From Methylomonas sp. (GTDB lineage: Bacteria; Pseudomonadota; Gammaproteobacteria; Methylococcales; Methylomonadaceae), in assembly GCA_026990815.1 (NCBI GenBank), contig JALXCS010000146.1:1-20971 (forward strand): 20,971 bases of DNA. The letters are read 5' to 3'. Numbering within the stretch: the first letter of the stretch is position 1; every line of letters starts with the position of its first letter. Positions 1-7,854 of this stretch are shown here, one piece after another. Position numbers and translations under genes: made by a program. Under the pieces are notes generated by a model that ran no database searches, had not been told where the DNA came from, and saw only the letters and a list, made by a program, of their open reading frames with translations.

Positions 1-1
1 T

Positions 2-604
2 AAGCTAACAGGACAATCTGGCCATCCAGTTGTTACTGCTATGGAAGCCCGTGCAAACCAATATAATTTTCCTATCGTAGGTCGACTGGTTGGAATGTTT
101 CTGGAAACGATGGCTAAAACCATCAACACCAAACGGATATTTGAATTTGGTAGTGGTTTTGGTTATTCAGCCTTTTGGTTTGCCCGCGCCATTGACAAGA
201 ATGGAACTCTCATCTGTACTGATACAGAGCTGGAAAATCAACAACTGGCCGAACAATATCTAAACCAGGCAGGATTATGGTCGCAAGTAGATTTCCAAAT
301 AGGATATGCCCAGCAAATTTTTGAAGGTACTGAAGGAGATTTTGACATCTGTTATAACGATGTTGACAAAGGTGATTATCCCGAAGTGTGGCTTATGGCA
401 CGCGGTCGAATCCGCCCAGGAGGCTTGTATATTGCCGACAATGTTCTTTGGCACGGAAGGGTTGCTATTGAAAACCCGGTCGATATTGTACCCGGATGGA
501 CTGAAGCAATTCTTGAGCACAACCGGTTGATTTTTGAAGATCCTGACTTTGATGCGTTCATCAATCCGATTCGCGACGGGGTGATCATTGCCCGCAGGAA
601 ATAA
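2..604 (+). CDS. Class I SAM-dependent O-methyltransferase (5' end cut by window edge)
   Basis: This is a small SAM-dependent methyltransferase of the catechol/caffeoyl-CoA O-methyltransferase type. The reading frame is open to the left edge, and about 13 codons precede the first ATG at 41. Family members have roughly 15-30 residues before this point, so the true start is probably outside the window. Counted from the ATG at 41, motif I is FEFGSGFGYSAFWFA (about residues 34-48), which binds SAM. The acidic YNDVDKGDY and ADNVLWHG segments match the positions that hold the divalent metal and catalytic aspartates in cation-dependent O-methyltransferases. The phrase FPIVGRLVGMFL ahead of motif I is typical of proteobacterial members. 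The substrate cannot be told from the sequence. The next gene is convergent, with a 50-odd bp gap and no clear terminator. The family call is firm and the substrate is unknown. Confidence 0.85.
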   Translation, partial: KLTGQSGHPVVTAMEARANQYNFPIVGRLVGMFLETMAKTINTKRIFEFGSGFGYSAFWFARAIDKNGTLICTDTELENQQLAEQYLNQAGLWSQVDFQIGYAQQIFEGTEGDFDICYNDVDKGDYPEVWLMARGRIRPGGLYIADNVLWHGRVAIENPVDIVPGWTEAILEHNRLIFEDPDFDAFINPIRDGVIIARRK

Positions 605-657
605 TAGATTTTATGGCCGCTACAGAATTAAATACAATCCAATCTCAATCGATAGCA

Positions 658-1140
658 TCAATTCATATTTTTATTCAGCAGGGACAATAAACAGCTATAA
701 CTGTAGGTATAGGCCTGTTCAGCAGAGCTTTCTCTAGGACCGGCTACATTCAATGTGGCGATTACAAAATCAACAAGAAACATTTGAATTCTTTCTGCGG
801 CTCTGGTCACTGATAATTCTGTGGCATCAATGAGCAGATATGGCTTTTTCCATTCGACACAAAACCGAAGGGTTTCTGCTGTTCCAGCTTCAGGATAAAC
901 GAAATAAATAATCAGTGTGCCATCCCCAGCAAGTACATTACATAATGTTCTCTGTCGGTAATCTCCTCCTGGCAATTCAGTCAGTGGATATTTATCTGGA
1001 ATAATGCCATCCTCAGCCTGCCGACCTTCAGGACACCAGCCGCCACAAGATAACCCGTTTAATAATGCTGCATCCAAAGCCCCTCTGTCCACACCTGTTT
1101 GACCTCCGGATATTATTTTTAATAGTTGAAAATCGTTCAT
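658..1140 (-). CDS. Putative molybdenum carrier / YpsA-like SLOG-fold protein
   Basis: This 160-residue protein begins with the phrase IISGGQTGVDRGALDAA (about residues 9-25). That is the signature of the bacterial 'putative molybdenum carrier' family (PF12694), a Rossmann-like fold related to the SLOG and lysine-decarboxylase-like nucleotide-binding proteins. GGWCPEGRQAEDG and PLTELPGGDYRQRT are further family blocks. Members are proposed to bind a nucleotide or a molybdenum cofactor, but biochemical function is mostly unproven. An alternative TTG start exists at 1158. I prefer the ATG at 1140 because a TATAAT hexamer at 1162-1167 would place the transcript start downstream of that TTG. The protein is soluble, with no signal peptide. 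The gene is divergent from the PsiE-like gene, and its 3' end faces the O-methyltransferase. No neighbour suggests a role. Confidence 0.8.
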   Translation of the reverse strand: MNDFQLLKIISGGQTGVDRGALDAALLNGLSCGGWCPEGRQAEDGIIPDKYPLTELPGGDYRQRTLCNVLAGDGTLIIYFVYPEAGTAETLRFCVEWKKPYLLIDATELSVTRAAERIQMFLVDFVIATLNVAGPRESSAEQAYTYSYSCLLSLLNKNMN

Positions 1141-1161
1141 CTTTCTAATTCTCGTCAAAGT

Positions 1162-1167
1162 ATTATA
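1162..1167 (-). promoter_or_regulatory. Possible -10 box for the YpsA-like gene
   Basis: A perfect TATAAT reads on the minus strand 22 nt upstream of the ATG at 1140. No good -35 hexamer lies 16-18 bp further upstream, so this is a weak prediction. If it is used, the leader is very short and the TTG at 1158 cannot be the start. Confidence 0.35.
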
Positions 1168-1231
1168 AAACCTGACCTGGTATTAAATTAAAAAGTGTCT
1201 TGGAATCATAATTAATTTTCTAATAAACAAA

Positions 1232-1260
1232 TCGACAAAGCTTTGATAGCCGAATACAAT
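1232..1260 (+). promoter_or_regulatory. Sigma70-type promoter for the PsiE-like gene
   Basis: TCGACA at 1232-1237 and TACAAT at 1255-1260 each differ by one base from the sigma70 consensus and are separated by exactly 17 bp. The predicted start is near 1267, just ahead of AGGAG at 1271-1275. No copy of the Pho box (CTGTCAT direct repeats) is recognisable nearby, so phosphate control is not supported by the sequence. Confidence 0.6.
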
Positions 1261-1289
1261 TTAAGTGATTAGGAGCCTACTCTAGAACA

Positions 1290-1319
1290 ATGACTGATTT
1301 ATTACAGCGAAATTATTAG
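1290..1319 (+). CDS. Nine-codon leader ORF overlapping the PsiE-like start
   Basis: An ATG at 1290 opens MTDLLQRNY and stops at TAG 1317-1319. The G of that stop is the first base of the GTG start of the PsiE-like gene (TAGTG). AGGAG at 1271-1275 is 14 nt upstream, longer than the usual spacing. The PsiE-like start has no clear ribosome site of its own, so translation of the small ORF may feed the downstream gene. It could also be the remnant of an older N-terminus separated by a frameshift. Whether it is translated cannot be seen from sequence. Confidence 0.35.
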   Translation: MTDLLQRNY

Positions 1320-1792
1320 TGAATCTACAAAATAACAAAAAACCGGAAAATAAGTATCATGAGGAATTACCCGAAGATCACGATGACCCATTAATTCAGT
1401 TTCTGCATAAAACCATCAGGACAGCGGCCAAAGTATTGGCTATTTTGATGACTTTTGTAATTGTTTGGGGTGTTGGTGATGTAATTTTTGTGCTTTATCA
1501 ACGCATGCTGACTCCACCAAAGTATCTTCTCAATATTTCGGATATTTTAGCCACCTTCAGTGCTTTTTTAGCAGTTCTGATTGCCATAGAAATTTTTACC
1601 AATATCACTCTTTATATCAGAAAAGATGTTTTACCGATAAAACTTGTCGTTGCAACAGCATTAATGGCCATTTCACGAAAAGTTATTGTTTTCGATTTTA
1701 AGGAATTAACGCCGATGTATATTCTTGCAACAGCAGCCGTTGTTTTAGCATTAGGAATCACACATTGGCTGCTAACTTTAAAGAAGAAATAA
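1319..1792 (+). CDS. PsiE-family inner membrane protein
   Basis: The product is a 157-residue polytopic membrane protein. A charged N-terminus (about 1-38, rich in K, E, D and H) is followed by four hydrophobic segments at about residues 40-65, 72-95, 104-122 and 132-152. The phrases IEIFTNITLYIRKDVLP and ALMAISRKVIVFD match the phosphate-starvation-inducible PsiE family (PF06146). E. coli PsiE is an inner membrane protein whose expression responds to phosphate and cAMP, and its biochemical role is unknown. The start is GTG at 1319. The only alternative in this frame is an unlikely ATT at 1301, after a stop at 1295. The gene is a single-gene unit with a promoter at 1232-1260 and a probable terminator at 1941-1963. 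The family call is good and the function unknown. Confidence 0.8.
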   Translation: MNLQNNKKPENKYHEELPEDHDDPLIQFLHKTIRTAAKVLAILMTFVIVWGVGDVIFVLYQRMLTPPKYLLNISDILATFSAFLAVLIAIEIFTNITLYIRKDVLPIKLVVATALMAISRKVIVFDFKELTPMYILATAAVVLALGITHWLLTLKKK

Positions 1793-1940
1793 ACATCATT
1801 TCGAGAAAACCTTTATACACGACAAAAAATTTACCCTCTTGAACATTAAAAAGGTACGTAATTGAAATAAAAAAACACATATATGAATTGGATGAGCAGT
1901 GACCGCAATCCGACATGTGTCATATAGCTGAGTCTAGTCC

Positions 1941-1963
1941 ATGGCGGAATGTACGCCATTTTT
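1941..1963 (+). terminator. Probable rho-independent terminator after the PsiE-like gene
   Basis: ATGGCG (1941-1946) pairs with CGCCAT (1954-1959) across a 7-nt loop and is followed by five T residues. It lies about 150 bp past the PsiE-like stop codon. An outer arm pair TCTAGT (1933-1938) / ACTAGA (1975-1980) encloses it and includes the stop codon of the opposing LpxO-like gene. On the minus strand the hairpin is not followed by T residues. Confidence 0.6.
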
Positions 1964-1975
1964 CTGCTCTACAAA

Positions 1976-2884
1976 CTAGAAAAAGATCAGATAAAAAATT
2001 CCACCGAATAAAATATATTTAACGATGTAGTAAAAAGTTTTATTTTTGCTTTTGAGCCATTTTCCCACACGCCTGATCTGATATAAATAAAAAAACGCTT
2101 TATTTAGAAAACCAAGTTTTTCTCCTTCCATGTTTTTTGCTGAAGCCAAAGTAATTACGAAACGCCCAAAAATACGATTAAACCATTTGGCGAAAGGATT
2201 ATTCATTGGCCTTTCAACATCACAGAAAAAAATCAGGCGGTCTGTTTCAGTATTGTTTTCGGCATGATGCAAATAAGTCTCATCGAAAAGCACATCTGCG
2301 CCATCACGCCAGGAATAAACTTCATTATCAACTTCAATAAAGCATTCGTCAGAATTAGGGGTAAACAGTCCCAGATGATAACGCAATGAACCCGCGTAAG
2401 GATCACGATGCCGAACCAGGCAACTTCCGGGTGGTAACAGTGTAAACATTGCAGCCTTGATGGATGGGCACTGTTTTATCAATTCTACGGTTTTCGGGCA
2501 TAATGTCTGAGCCGAAGGGAAATACTGTCCTTTGTACCATTTCAGATAAAACCGCTTCCAGCCAGTCCTGAAAAATGAGTTAAACGCAATATCATCTAAT
2601 TTTTCAGATTTACTGACATGCCCGGCTTCATATAGCTTTTTTGCTTCATCACGAATGATTTCCCAATTTTCCCTAAAAACATGCAACTCTGGAAAGCCCT
2701 TGATATCTAAATAAGGCTTATTAGGCACCTTGGAAAACAAGTACATAACACAGTTTACCGGGGCCATAAACGTAGAGTGGTCTGTTAACTGGCGGAAAAA
2801 GCCATGACGGGCTTTACCTCTGAAATGAACATAAGTCCCACTCAAAATTAAAACCACTATAAAAAACAAACTGGTAGCTGACAT
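1976..2884 (-). CDS. lpxO: LpxO-like lipid A Fe(II)/2-oxoglutarate hydroxylase
   Basis: This 302-residue aspartyl/asparaginyl beta-hydroxylase-family protein (PF05118) matches the LpxO branch. LpxO adds a 2-hydroxyl group to a secondary acyl chain of lipid A at the cytoplasmic face of the inner membrane, using Fe(II), O2 and 2-oxoglutarate. Residues 3-18 are a hydrophobic anchor, followed by the LpxO-typical RGKARH and LTDHSTFMAPVNC (about 33-45). The catalytic core holds HRDPYAGSLRYHLGL with H159 and D161, SWRDGADVLFDETYLHHAEN with H206/H207, and R216 in TDRLIFFCDVERP, the expected iron and 2-oxoglutarate ligands. The C-terminus (about 285-302) is hydrophobic and may form a second membrane contact. 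The length equals that of enterobacterial LpxO. No strong Shine-Dalgarno is visible ahead of the ATG. The gene stands alone. Confidence 0.88.
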   Translation of the reverse strand: MSATSLFFIVVLILSGTYVHFRGKARHGFFRQLTDHSTFMAPVNCVMYLFSKVPNKPYLDIKGFPELHVFRENWEIIRDEAKKLYEAGHVSKSEKLDDIAFNSFFRTGWKRFYLKWYKGQYFPSAQTLCPKTVELIKQCPSIKAAMFTLLPPGSCLVRHRDPYAGSLRYHLGLFTPNSDECFIEVDNEVYSWRDGADVLFDETYLHHAENNTETDRLIFFCDVERPMNNPFAKWFNRIFGRFVITLASAKNMEGEKLGFLNKAFFYLYQIRRVGKWLKSKNKTFYYIVKYILFGGIFYLIFF

Positions 2885-3136
2885 TTATTCATACCACAAT
2901 TCAGATAGAACAATTTGCCTTGGGCTGATTAAGTCCAAGTGATTGAAGTAGTTTAAATTCTAAAAAAAAACACTAGTTAGCGCAAGAATTTAAGAAGGTA
3001 ACGAAAATAAAAAATAAATTACAGTTTCAATATTTGGTAGTGAACAAGTTAAAAGGAGGATTTAAACTTCATTAGAATAATTCGAGCAGAAATCTAAGTT
3101 TCTTAGAGAAGCAAATATTTTGTTGGCTTCTCAGAG
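2885..3136. other. AT-rich intergenic region between the LpxO-like and oxoprolinase genes
   Basis: This stretch holds no ORF I would accept. It presumably carries the lpxO promoter on the minus strand, but I find no convincing hexamer pair. It contains a strong Shine-Dalgarno-like AAGGAGG on the plus strand (3053-3059) with no usable start codon after it. It also contains an inverted repeat GAGAAGC/GCTTCTC near 3105-3131, immediately after the stop of the oxoprolinase gene. Confidence 0.5.
3104..3132 (-). other. Inverted repeat directly downstream of the oxoprolinase stop codon
   Basis: GAGAAGC and GCTTCTC form a 7-bp stem around a 13-nt loop only a few bases past the oxoprolinase stop (3137-3139). 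No T tract follows on the minus strand. It may protect the 3' end or act as a weak terminator, but it does not meet the usual criteria for a rho-independent one. Confidence 0.35.
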
Positions 3137-6100
3137 TTATTTACTAGATGTCTTATACTCATATCCTCCACCGCCGGGAGTACATACCACCAAAACATCT
3201 CCTGAATTCATTTCAATTTTGTCAGTTGATTTCAGAGTAATACACGAACGGTTTAGATATCTTTCAACCCATGCCTTGCCAGTCTGTCCAGGCTCACCTC
3301 CTTTTAGGCCAAAAGGAGGAATTCGATGATGGTTAGCCAGAATTGCCGCTGTCATCGGTTTTAAAAAACGAATTCGTCTTTCAACTCCATCGCCGCCATG
3401 CCATTTCCCTTCCCCACCAGAACCCTTGCGTATGGAAAATGAATCAAGTAAAACCGGAAAACGCCATTCCAGAACTTCCGGATCAGTCAAACGGCTATTG
3501 GTCATGTGGGTATGAACCGCCGAAGCGCCATTAAATCCTGCACCTGCACCTGCGCCGCCACAGATGGTTTCATAATATTGATATTTTTCATTTCCAAAAG
3601 TAATATTGTTCATGGTGCCCTGCGATCCGGCCATAATCTCTAATGCACCATATAAAGTATCGACTATACATTGACTCACTTCAACATTCCCTGCTACAAC
3701 CGCTGCTGGATAAACGGGACTTAATAAAGAACCCTCCGGCACAATTAATTTCAAAGGGCGCATGCAACCTTCGTTCATCGGAATATTCATATCCACGAGG
3801 GTACGAAACACATAAAGTACAGCTGCACGGGTGATGGAATAAGGGGCATTAAAATTCCCCGTATGTTGCGGACTGGTCCCAGAGAAATCAATGGTAGCCG
3901 AGCGCATTTTTCGATCTATTTCGATGCTTACCCGTATTTCACAGCCATTATCCATTTCCTGAACATAATCACCATCCGCCAGAACATCAAGAACCTGACG
4001 CACTTGTTCTTCTGCATTATTCTGGACATGTTTCATATAAGCCAAGATCACATCTAGACCAAAGTGCTGGACAGATTTTTGCAGCTCCTGAACACCTTTT
4101 TCATTAGCTGCTAATTGTGCTTTCAAGTCAGCCAAATTCTGTACCGTATTTCTGGAAGGATACCTACAATCAGTTAGCAAAGTAATAATTTCCTGCTCCA
4201 ACAAACAGCCCTGTTTGAGCAATTGGAAATCATCAATTAGTACCCCTTCTTCATCGATAGTCAGACTATCAGGGGGCATTGAACCGGGTGTTTTTCCACC
4301 AATGTCAGCATGGTGGCCACGACTAGCCACATAGAATAAAACTTTCTGCTTGTCATAATCAAAAACTGGAGTCATAACAGTAATGTCGGGTAAATGGGTT
4401 CCACCGTTGAATGGATCATTCAGCATATAGGCATCACCTGGTTGTATGGTACCTTTTCTTCGAGCAATAATAGTTTTAACAGACTCTGCCATTGAACCAA
4501 GATGAACAGGAACATGTGGGGCATTGGCTACCAGATTACCGTCAGGGTCAAAAATCGCACAGGAAAAATCCAATCGTTCTTTAATATTGGCTGAATAGGC
4601 GGTATTTTGAAGGGTTATGCCCATTTGTTCAGCAATGGACATGAACAGGTTATTGAAAATCTCTAACATAACCGGATCTACCGTGGTGCCAGCAGCATAC
4701 TGAACAGGTAACTTTTCAATCCGTTCTAAAATTATATAATTTTTGCCAGTGACTGTTGCCTGCCAGCCAGGTTCGATAACTATCGTTGATATTGATTCAT
4801 TGATGATAGCAGGACCATTCAATTGATGTCCCGGTTTTAAAGTATTGCGCTCATAAATGGGAGTATTATAAAAACAACCTGCCATGAAAATCTTAAGCTT
4901 TTCCAAAGGTTCTGGAGTCGTACTGACAAAATTTATTGGTTCAGATTCTTTCAGAGAATTATCATTGCTGGCAATGACTTCAACAGAAACAGCTTCAATA
5001 ACAAGATTCTTCTCAACTGCAATAAAACCAAATTGCTTTTGATGTTGATCTTCAAATTGCTGTTTGATTTGCATCAACGAACCAAAATTTACCAACAATG
5101 CAGTATCAGTCCCTTCATATTTGATATGAACCTTCTTGATTGACTGGAAATCGTCTAACGGCAACTGTTGTGCAGCCAATTCCTCCTTGCATTCGTCTTC
5201 AAGGATGTTCAAAACCCAGGTAATTCGGTTGAGTTGGTTTTCATCTAATATCAATTCTACAGATTGTTCGCGCATCGCAGAAATATCGGCTAGTCCTATT
5301 CCGTATGCAGATAACACTCCAGCCAAAGGGTGAAGTAAAACCTTAGTGATTCCTAACGCATCGGCAACCAGACAGGCATGTTGACCGCCTGCGCCGCCAA
5401 AACAATTCAATACATATTGAGTCACATCGTAACCTCGTTGCACCGATATCTTTTTGACAGCATTCGCCATACAATCCACAGCAATACGCAAAAAACCTTC
5501 GGCTACTTCATAAGGATTACGGTTAACGCCAGTTACATCAGCTATTTCATTAGCCATTTGAATAAAAGCATGCTTGACAACTTCGTCATCCAGCGTCTCA
5601 TCACTATTCGGGCCAAACACTCTGGGGAAATAATGAACTTGAATCTTTCCCAGCATCACATTACAATCCGTTACCGTCAAAGGCCCACCGCGGCGATAAC
5701 AAGCAGGACCAGGATTTGCTCCAGCTGAATCGGGCCCTACCTGATATCTCCCAGCATTAAAACGTAAAATGGAACCACCACCTGCTGCAACAGTATGAAT
5801 TTTCATCATTGGCACTCGCATGCGTACCCCTGCGACAGTGGTTTCAAAACTTCGCTCAAACTCACCATTGAAATGATTGACATCAGTAGAAGTACCCCCC
5901 ATATCAAAACCGATAACTTTATCGAAACCAGCCAATTGGCCAGTTCTCGCGCAAGCAACTACTCCACCGGCAGGACCAGATAAAATAGCATCTTTACCTT
6001 GAAAAAAATGTGCATCAGTCAAACCACCGTTCGACTTCATGAACAGAATTTTACTATTTCCCAACTCCCCCGCCACTTGCTGCACATAGCGTTTTAATAT

Positions 6101-6766
6101 TGGAGACAAATAAGCATCCACCACGCAAGTATCACCGCGACCAATTAGCTTCATCATCGGACTGACCTGATGAGAAATGCTGATCTGATTAAATCCGATT
6201 TCATCGGCCAGAGCAGCAAGCATTTGTTCATGCTGCGAAAAGCGATAACCATGCATCAACACGATTGCACAGGAACGAAAGCCTTTCTGATAGCACGACT
6301 GCAACTGGCTCCGTACTGTTTCAAGATTCAGGGGTTCAATCACCACGCCATCAGCTGCAATCCTTTCATCAACCTCAATAACCTGTTGATAAAGCGGTTC
6401 AGGCAAAATAATTTCCCGGGCGAAAATATTTGGCCGCGCCTGATACCCAATCTGCAATGCATTTCTAAAACCACGGGTAATTAATAATACAACCGGCTCA
6501 CCTTTTCGTTCCAATAAAGCATTAGTAGCGACTGTAGTTCCCATTTTGACAACTGCGACCTGTTCACTAGGAATCCGCTCATGACTTGCAAGCCCCAGCA
6601 CCTGACGAATCCCTTGTAAGGCTGCATCCCGGTAATGCTCCAGGTTTTCAGAAAGCAATTTGCGGGTAACAAGATTTCCATCCGAATCCCTGGCTACGAT
6701 ATCAGTAAAAGTACCACCGCGGTCAATCCAGAATTGCCATGCTTTTTGGTTTGTTGATTGAACCAC
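3137..6766 (-). CDS. Single-chain 5-oxoprolinase / hydantoinase A+B family enzyme
   Basis: This 1209-residue protein joins the two subunits that are separate in many bacteria. HyuA-type domains occupy about residues 8-690: GGTFTD at 17-22, the actin/ASKHA-like phosphate motif GFDMGGTSTDV at about 286-296, TVAAGGGS at about 325-332, and CFGGAGGQHA at about 455-464. A HyuB-type domain runs from about 697 to the end (DPVMLEIFNNLF, then LVANAPHVPVHLGSM and MLNDPFNGGTHLPDI). This layout and length match ATP-dependent 5-oxoprolinase (OPLAH), which opens 5-oxoproline to glutamate in glutathione and pyroglutamate turnover. N-methylhydantoinase or acetophenone carboxylase relatives usually have split subunits. 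The start is GTG at 6766; no better start is visible. It follows the M28 peptidase by 15 bp, which suggests one transcript. The exact substrate is not proven by sequence. Confidence 0.88.
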   Translation of the reverse strand: MVQSTNQKAWQFWIDRGGTFTDIVARDSDGNLVTRKLLSENLEHYRDAALQGIRQVLGLASHERIPSEQVAVVKMGTTVATNALLERKGEPVVLLITRGFRNALQIGYQARPNIFAREIILPEPLYQQVIEVDERIAADGVVIEPLNLETVRSQLQSCYQKGFRSCAIVLMHGYRFSQHEQMLAALADEIGFNQISISHQVSPMMKLIGRGDTCVVDAYLSPILKRYVQQVAGELGNSKILFMKSNGGLTDAHFFQGKDAILSGPAGGVVACARTGQLAGFDKVIGFDMGGTSTDVNHFNGEFERSFETTVAGVRMRVPMMKIHTVAAGGGSILRFNAGRYQVGPDSAGANPGPACYRRGGPLTVTDCNVMLGKIQVHYFPRVFGPNSDETLDDEVVKHAFIQMANEIADVTGVNRNPYEVAEGFLRIAVDCMANAVKKISVQRGYDVTQYVLNCFGGAGGQHACLVADALGITKVLLHPLAGVLSAYGIGLADISAMREQSVELILDENQLNRITWVLNILEDECKEELAAQQLPLDDFQSIKKVHIKYEGTDTALLVNFGSLMQIKQQFEDQHQKQFGFIAVEKNLVIEAVSVEVIASNDNSLKESEPINFVSTTPEPLEKLKIFMAGCFYNTPIYERNTLKPGHQLNGPAIINESISTIVIEPGWQATVTGKNYIILERIEKLPVQYAAGTTVDPVMLEIFNNLFMSIAEQMGITLQNTAYSANIKERLDFSCAIFDPDGNLVANAPHVPVHLGSMAESVKTIIARRKGTIQPGDAYMLNDPFNGGTHLPDITVMTPVFDYDKQKVLFYVASRGHHADIGGKTPGSMPPDSLTIDEEGVLIDDFQLLKQGCLLEQEIITLLTDCRYPSRNTVQNLADLKAQLAANEKGVQELQKSVQHFGLDVILAYMKHVQNNAEEQVRQVLDVLADGDYVQEMDNGCEIRVSIEIDRKMRSATIDFSGTSPQHTGNFNAPYSITRAAVLYVFRTLVDMNIPMNEGCMRPLKLIVPEGSLLSPVYPAAVVAGNVEVSQCIVDTLYGALEIMAGSQGTMNNITFGNEKYQYYETICGGAGAGAGFNGASAVHTHMTNSRLTDPEVLEWRFPVLLDSFSIRKGSGGEGKWHGGDGVERRIRFLKPMTAAILANHHRIPPFGLKGGEPGQTGKAWVERYLNRSCITLKSTDKIEMNSGDVLVVCTPGGGGYEYKTSSK

Positions 6767-6781
6767 TTTTTTTCAGCAAAA

Positions 6782-7783
6782 CTAAGGAGCAATTGACACT
6801 GAACTGTCAGAAATATTAACAACAGCAGCCAACACCGCTTGCACAACTTTTCTTGCAAATTCAAAATCAAGTGTTTCTGGTGTATCAGTACTTTTATGAT
6901 AGTTTGGGTTTCTGAAATTGGCAGTATCGGTAATCATCATTGCTGGGAACCCTAAGTCCCAAAATGACGCATGATCACTCCGCCGAGTATTGGCAAAACA
7001 GGTGCCTTTATCAGCAACTTTTGCCGTTACAATTTTGAGTGAGCGAACAAATCTTTGTGTCGCATTTGTAAATACCTCCACCATTTTTTCAGAACCTGTA
7101 TTTGCAACTATGCCAATATAGTCACCCAGTTTTTCATTTTCTGGATTAACATCCAGGCAATTTTTTATGTTGGCGAAGGCTACCTGACACCCGGATATTT
7201 TGCATGTATAGGCAATCATTTCAAGCGAAATCATGCCGATAACACTGGCTCGCTGGGCTTTTTTTAATCTTTGTCCATAGGATTTGCTCCCTAACAGTCC
7301 ATTTTCCTCGTTATCAAAGGCAACAAAATGAACAGTCGCTGCTCTCGAGTGTTTTTTCAGGATGCGCGCTATTTCCAGCATCCCGGCAACAGCACTGGCA
7401 TTATCATCCGCACCAAATGACCCAGGCACAGAATCATAATGTGCACCAACGACAAAAATACGATTTGGGGTAAGCTCCCCTTTTAATTGCGCGACAATAT
7501 TTCGATTGATTTTTCCCTGTATGGTTTTCTCAATGACTTTAACAGCATAGCCAAAACTTTCTAATTGAGTCTTTATATGATTTAACGCATTAGTTTTTTG
7601 CTCATCGTCAAATCGTTCTGATTTAGCCAGCGCCGAAATATTTTTCTTGATATTTTCAACACTGACCTGATTAACAAGCTCATCAATTTTCTGGTGCTGG
7701 GCTTGGGCACAAACATCTTGGGCCTTAACAAAAAATGTAATACTCAGCATAGCTAAAAATAAAAAATGGAGTTTATTTGTCAC
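6782..7783 (-). CDS. Secreted M28-family zinc metallopeptidase
   Basis: The 333-residue product has an N-terminal signal peptide (hydrophobic stretch about 6-20, with possible cleavage after KA at 21 or CAQA at 28). An M28 catalytic domain of the aminopeptidase type follows. The dizinc ligands can be read in order: H115 in VGAHYDSVPG, the Asp pair D126-D127 in GADDNAS, catalytic E159 and ligand E160 in FDNEENGLLGS, E188 in SLEMIAY, and H296 in PNYHKSTDTPETLD. It probably acts in the periplasm or outside the cell as an aminopeptidase. The M28 clan also includes glutaminyl cyclases, which is worth remembering because a 5-oxoprolinase follows after 15 bp. The start is GTG with AAGG about 8 nt upstream. 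It lies 71 bp downstream of the GT4 gene and may be transcribed with it. Peptide specificity cannot be read from sequence. Confidence 0.87.
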   Translation of the reverse strand: MTNKLHFLFLAMLSITFFVKAQDVCAQAQHQKIDELVNQVSVENIKKNISALAKSERFDDEQKTNALNHIKTQLESFGYAVKVIEKTIQGKINRNIVAQLKGELTPNRIFVVGAHYDSVPGSFGADDNASAVAGMLEIARILKKHSRAATVHFVAFDNEENGLLGSKSYGQRLKKAQRASVIGMISLEMIAYTCKISGCQVAFANIKNCLDVNPENEKLGDYIGIVANTGSEKMVEVFTNATQRFVRSLKIVTAKVADKGTCFANTRRSDHASFWDLGFPAMMITDTANFRNPNYHKSTDTPETLDFEFARKVVQAVLAAVVNISDSSVSIAP

Positions 7784-7854
7784 AAAATTACCTTTTCTGT
7801 CATCTAAGTTACAACAACATGCTTCCCGTTTGCCCTAATTATCAGTGCTATCCA

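Noticed and set aside
658..1158. TTG start at 1158 for the YpsA-like gene
   Set aside because: A TATAAT lies within a few bases upstream of it, which would put the transcript start after the TTG; ATG 1140 begins two residues before the conserved strand.
1859..1920. AT-rich stretch with GACATGTGTC and other short imperfect palindromes
   Set aside because: The arms are too short and the spacing too irregular to call an operator.
3053..3059. Strong AAGGAGG on the plus strand, as if preceding a gene
   Set aside because: No ATG, GTG or TTG at a usable distance opens a frame of meaningful length; the nearby frames stop within a few codons.
5378..5728. 116-codon plus-strand ORF opposite the oxoprolinase gene
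   Set aside because: It is a frame shadow of a strongly conserved coding region, with no family resemblance and no ribosome site.
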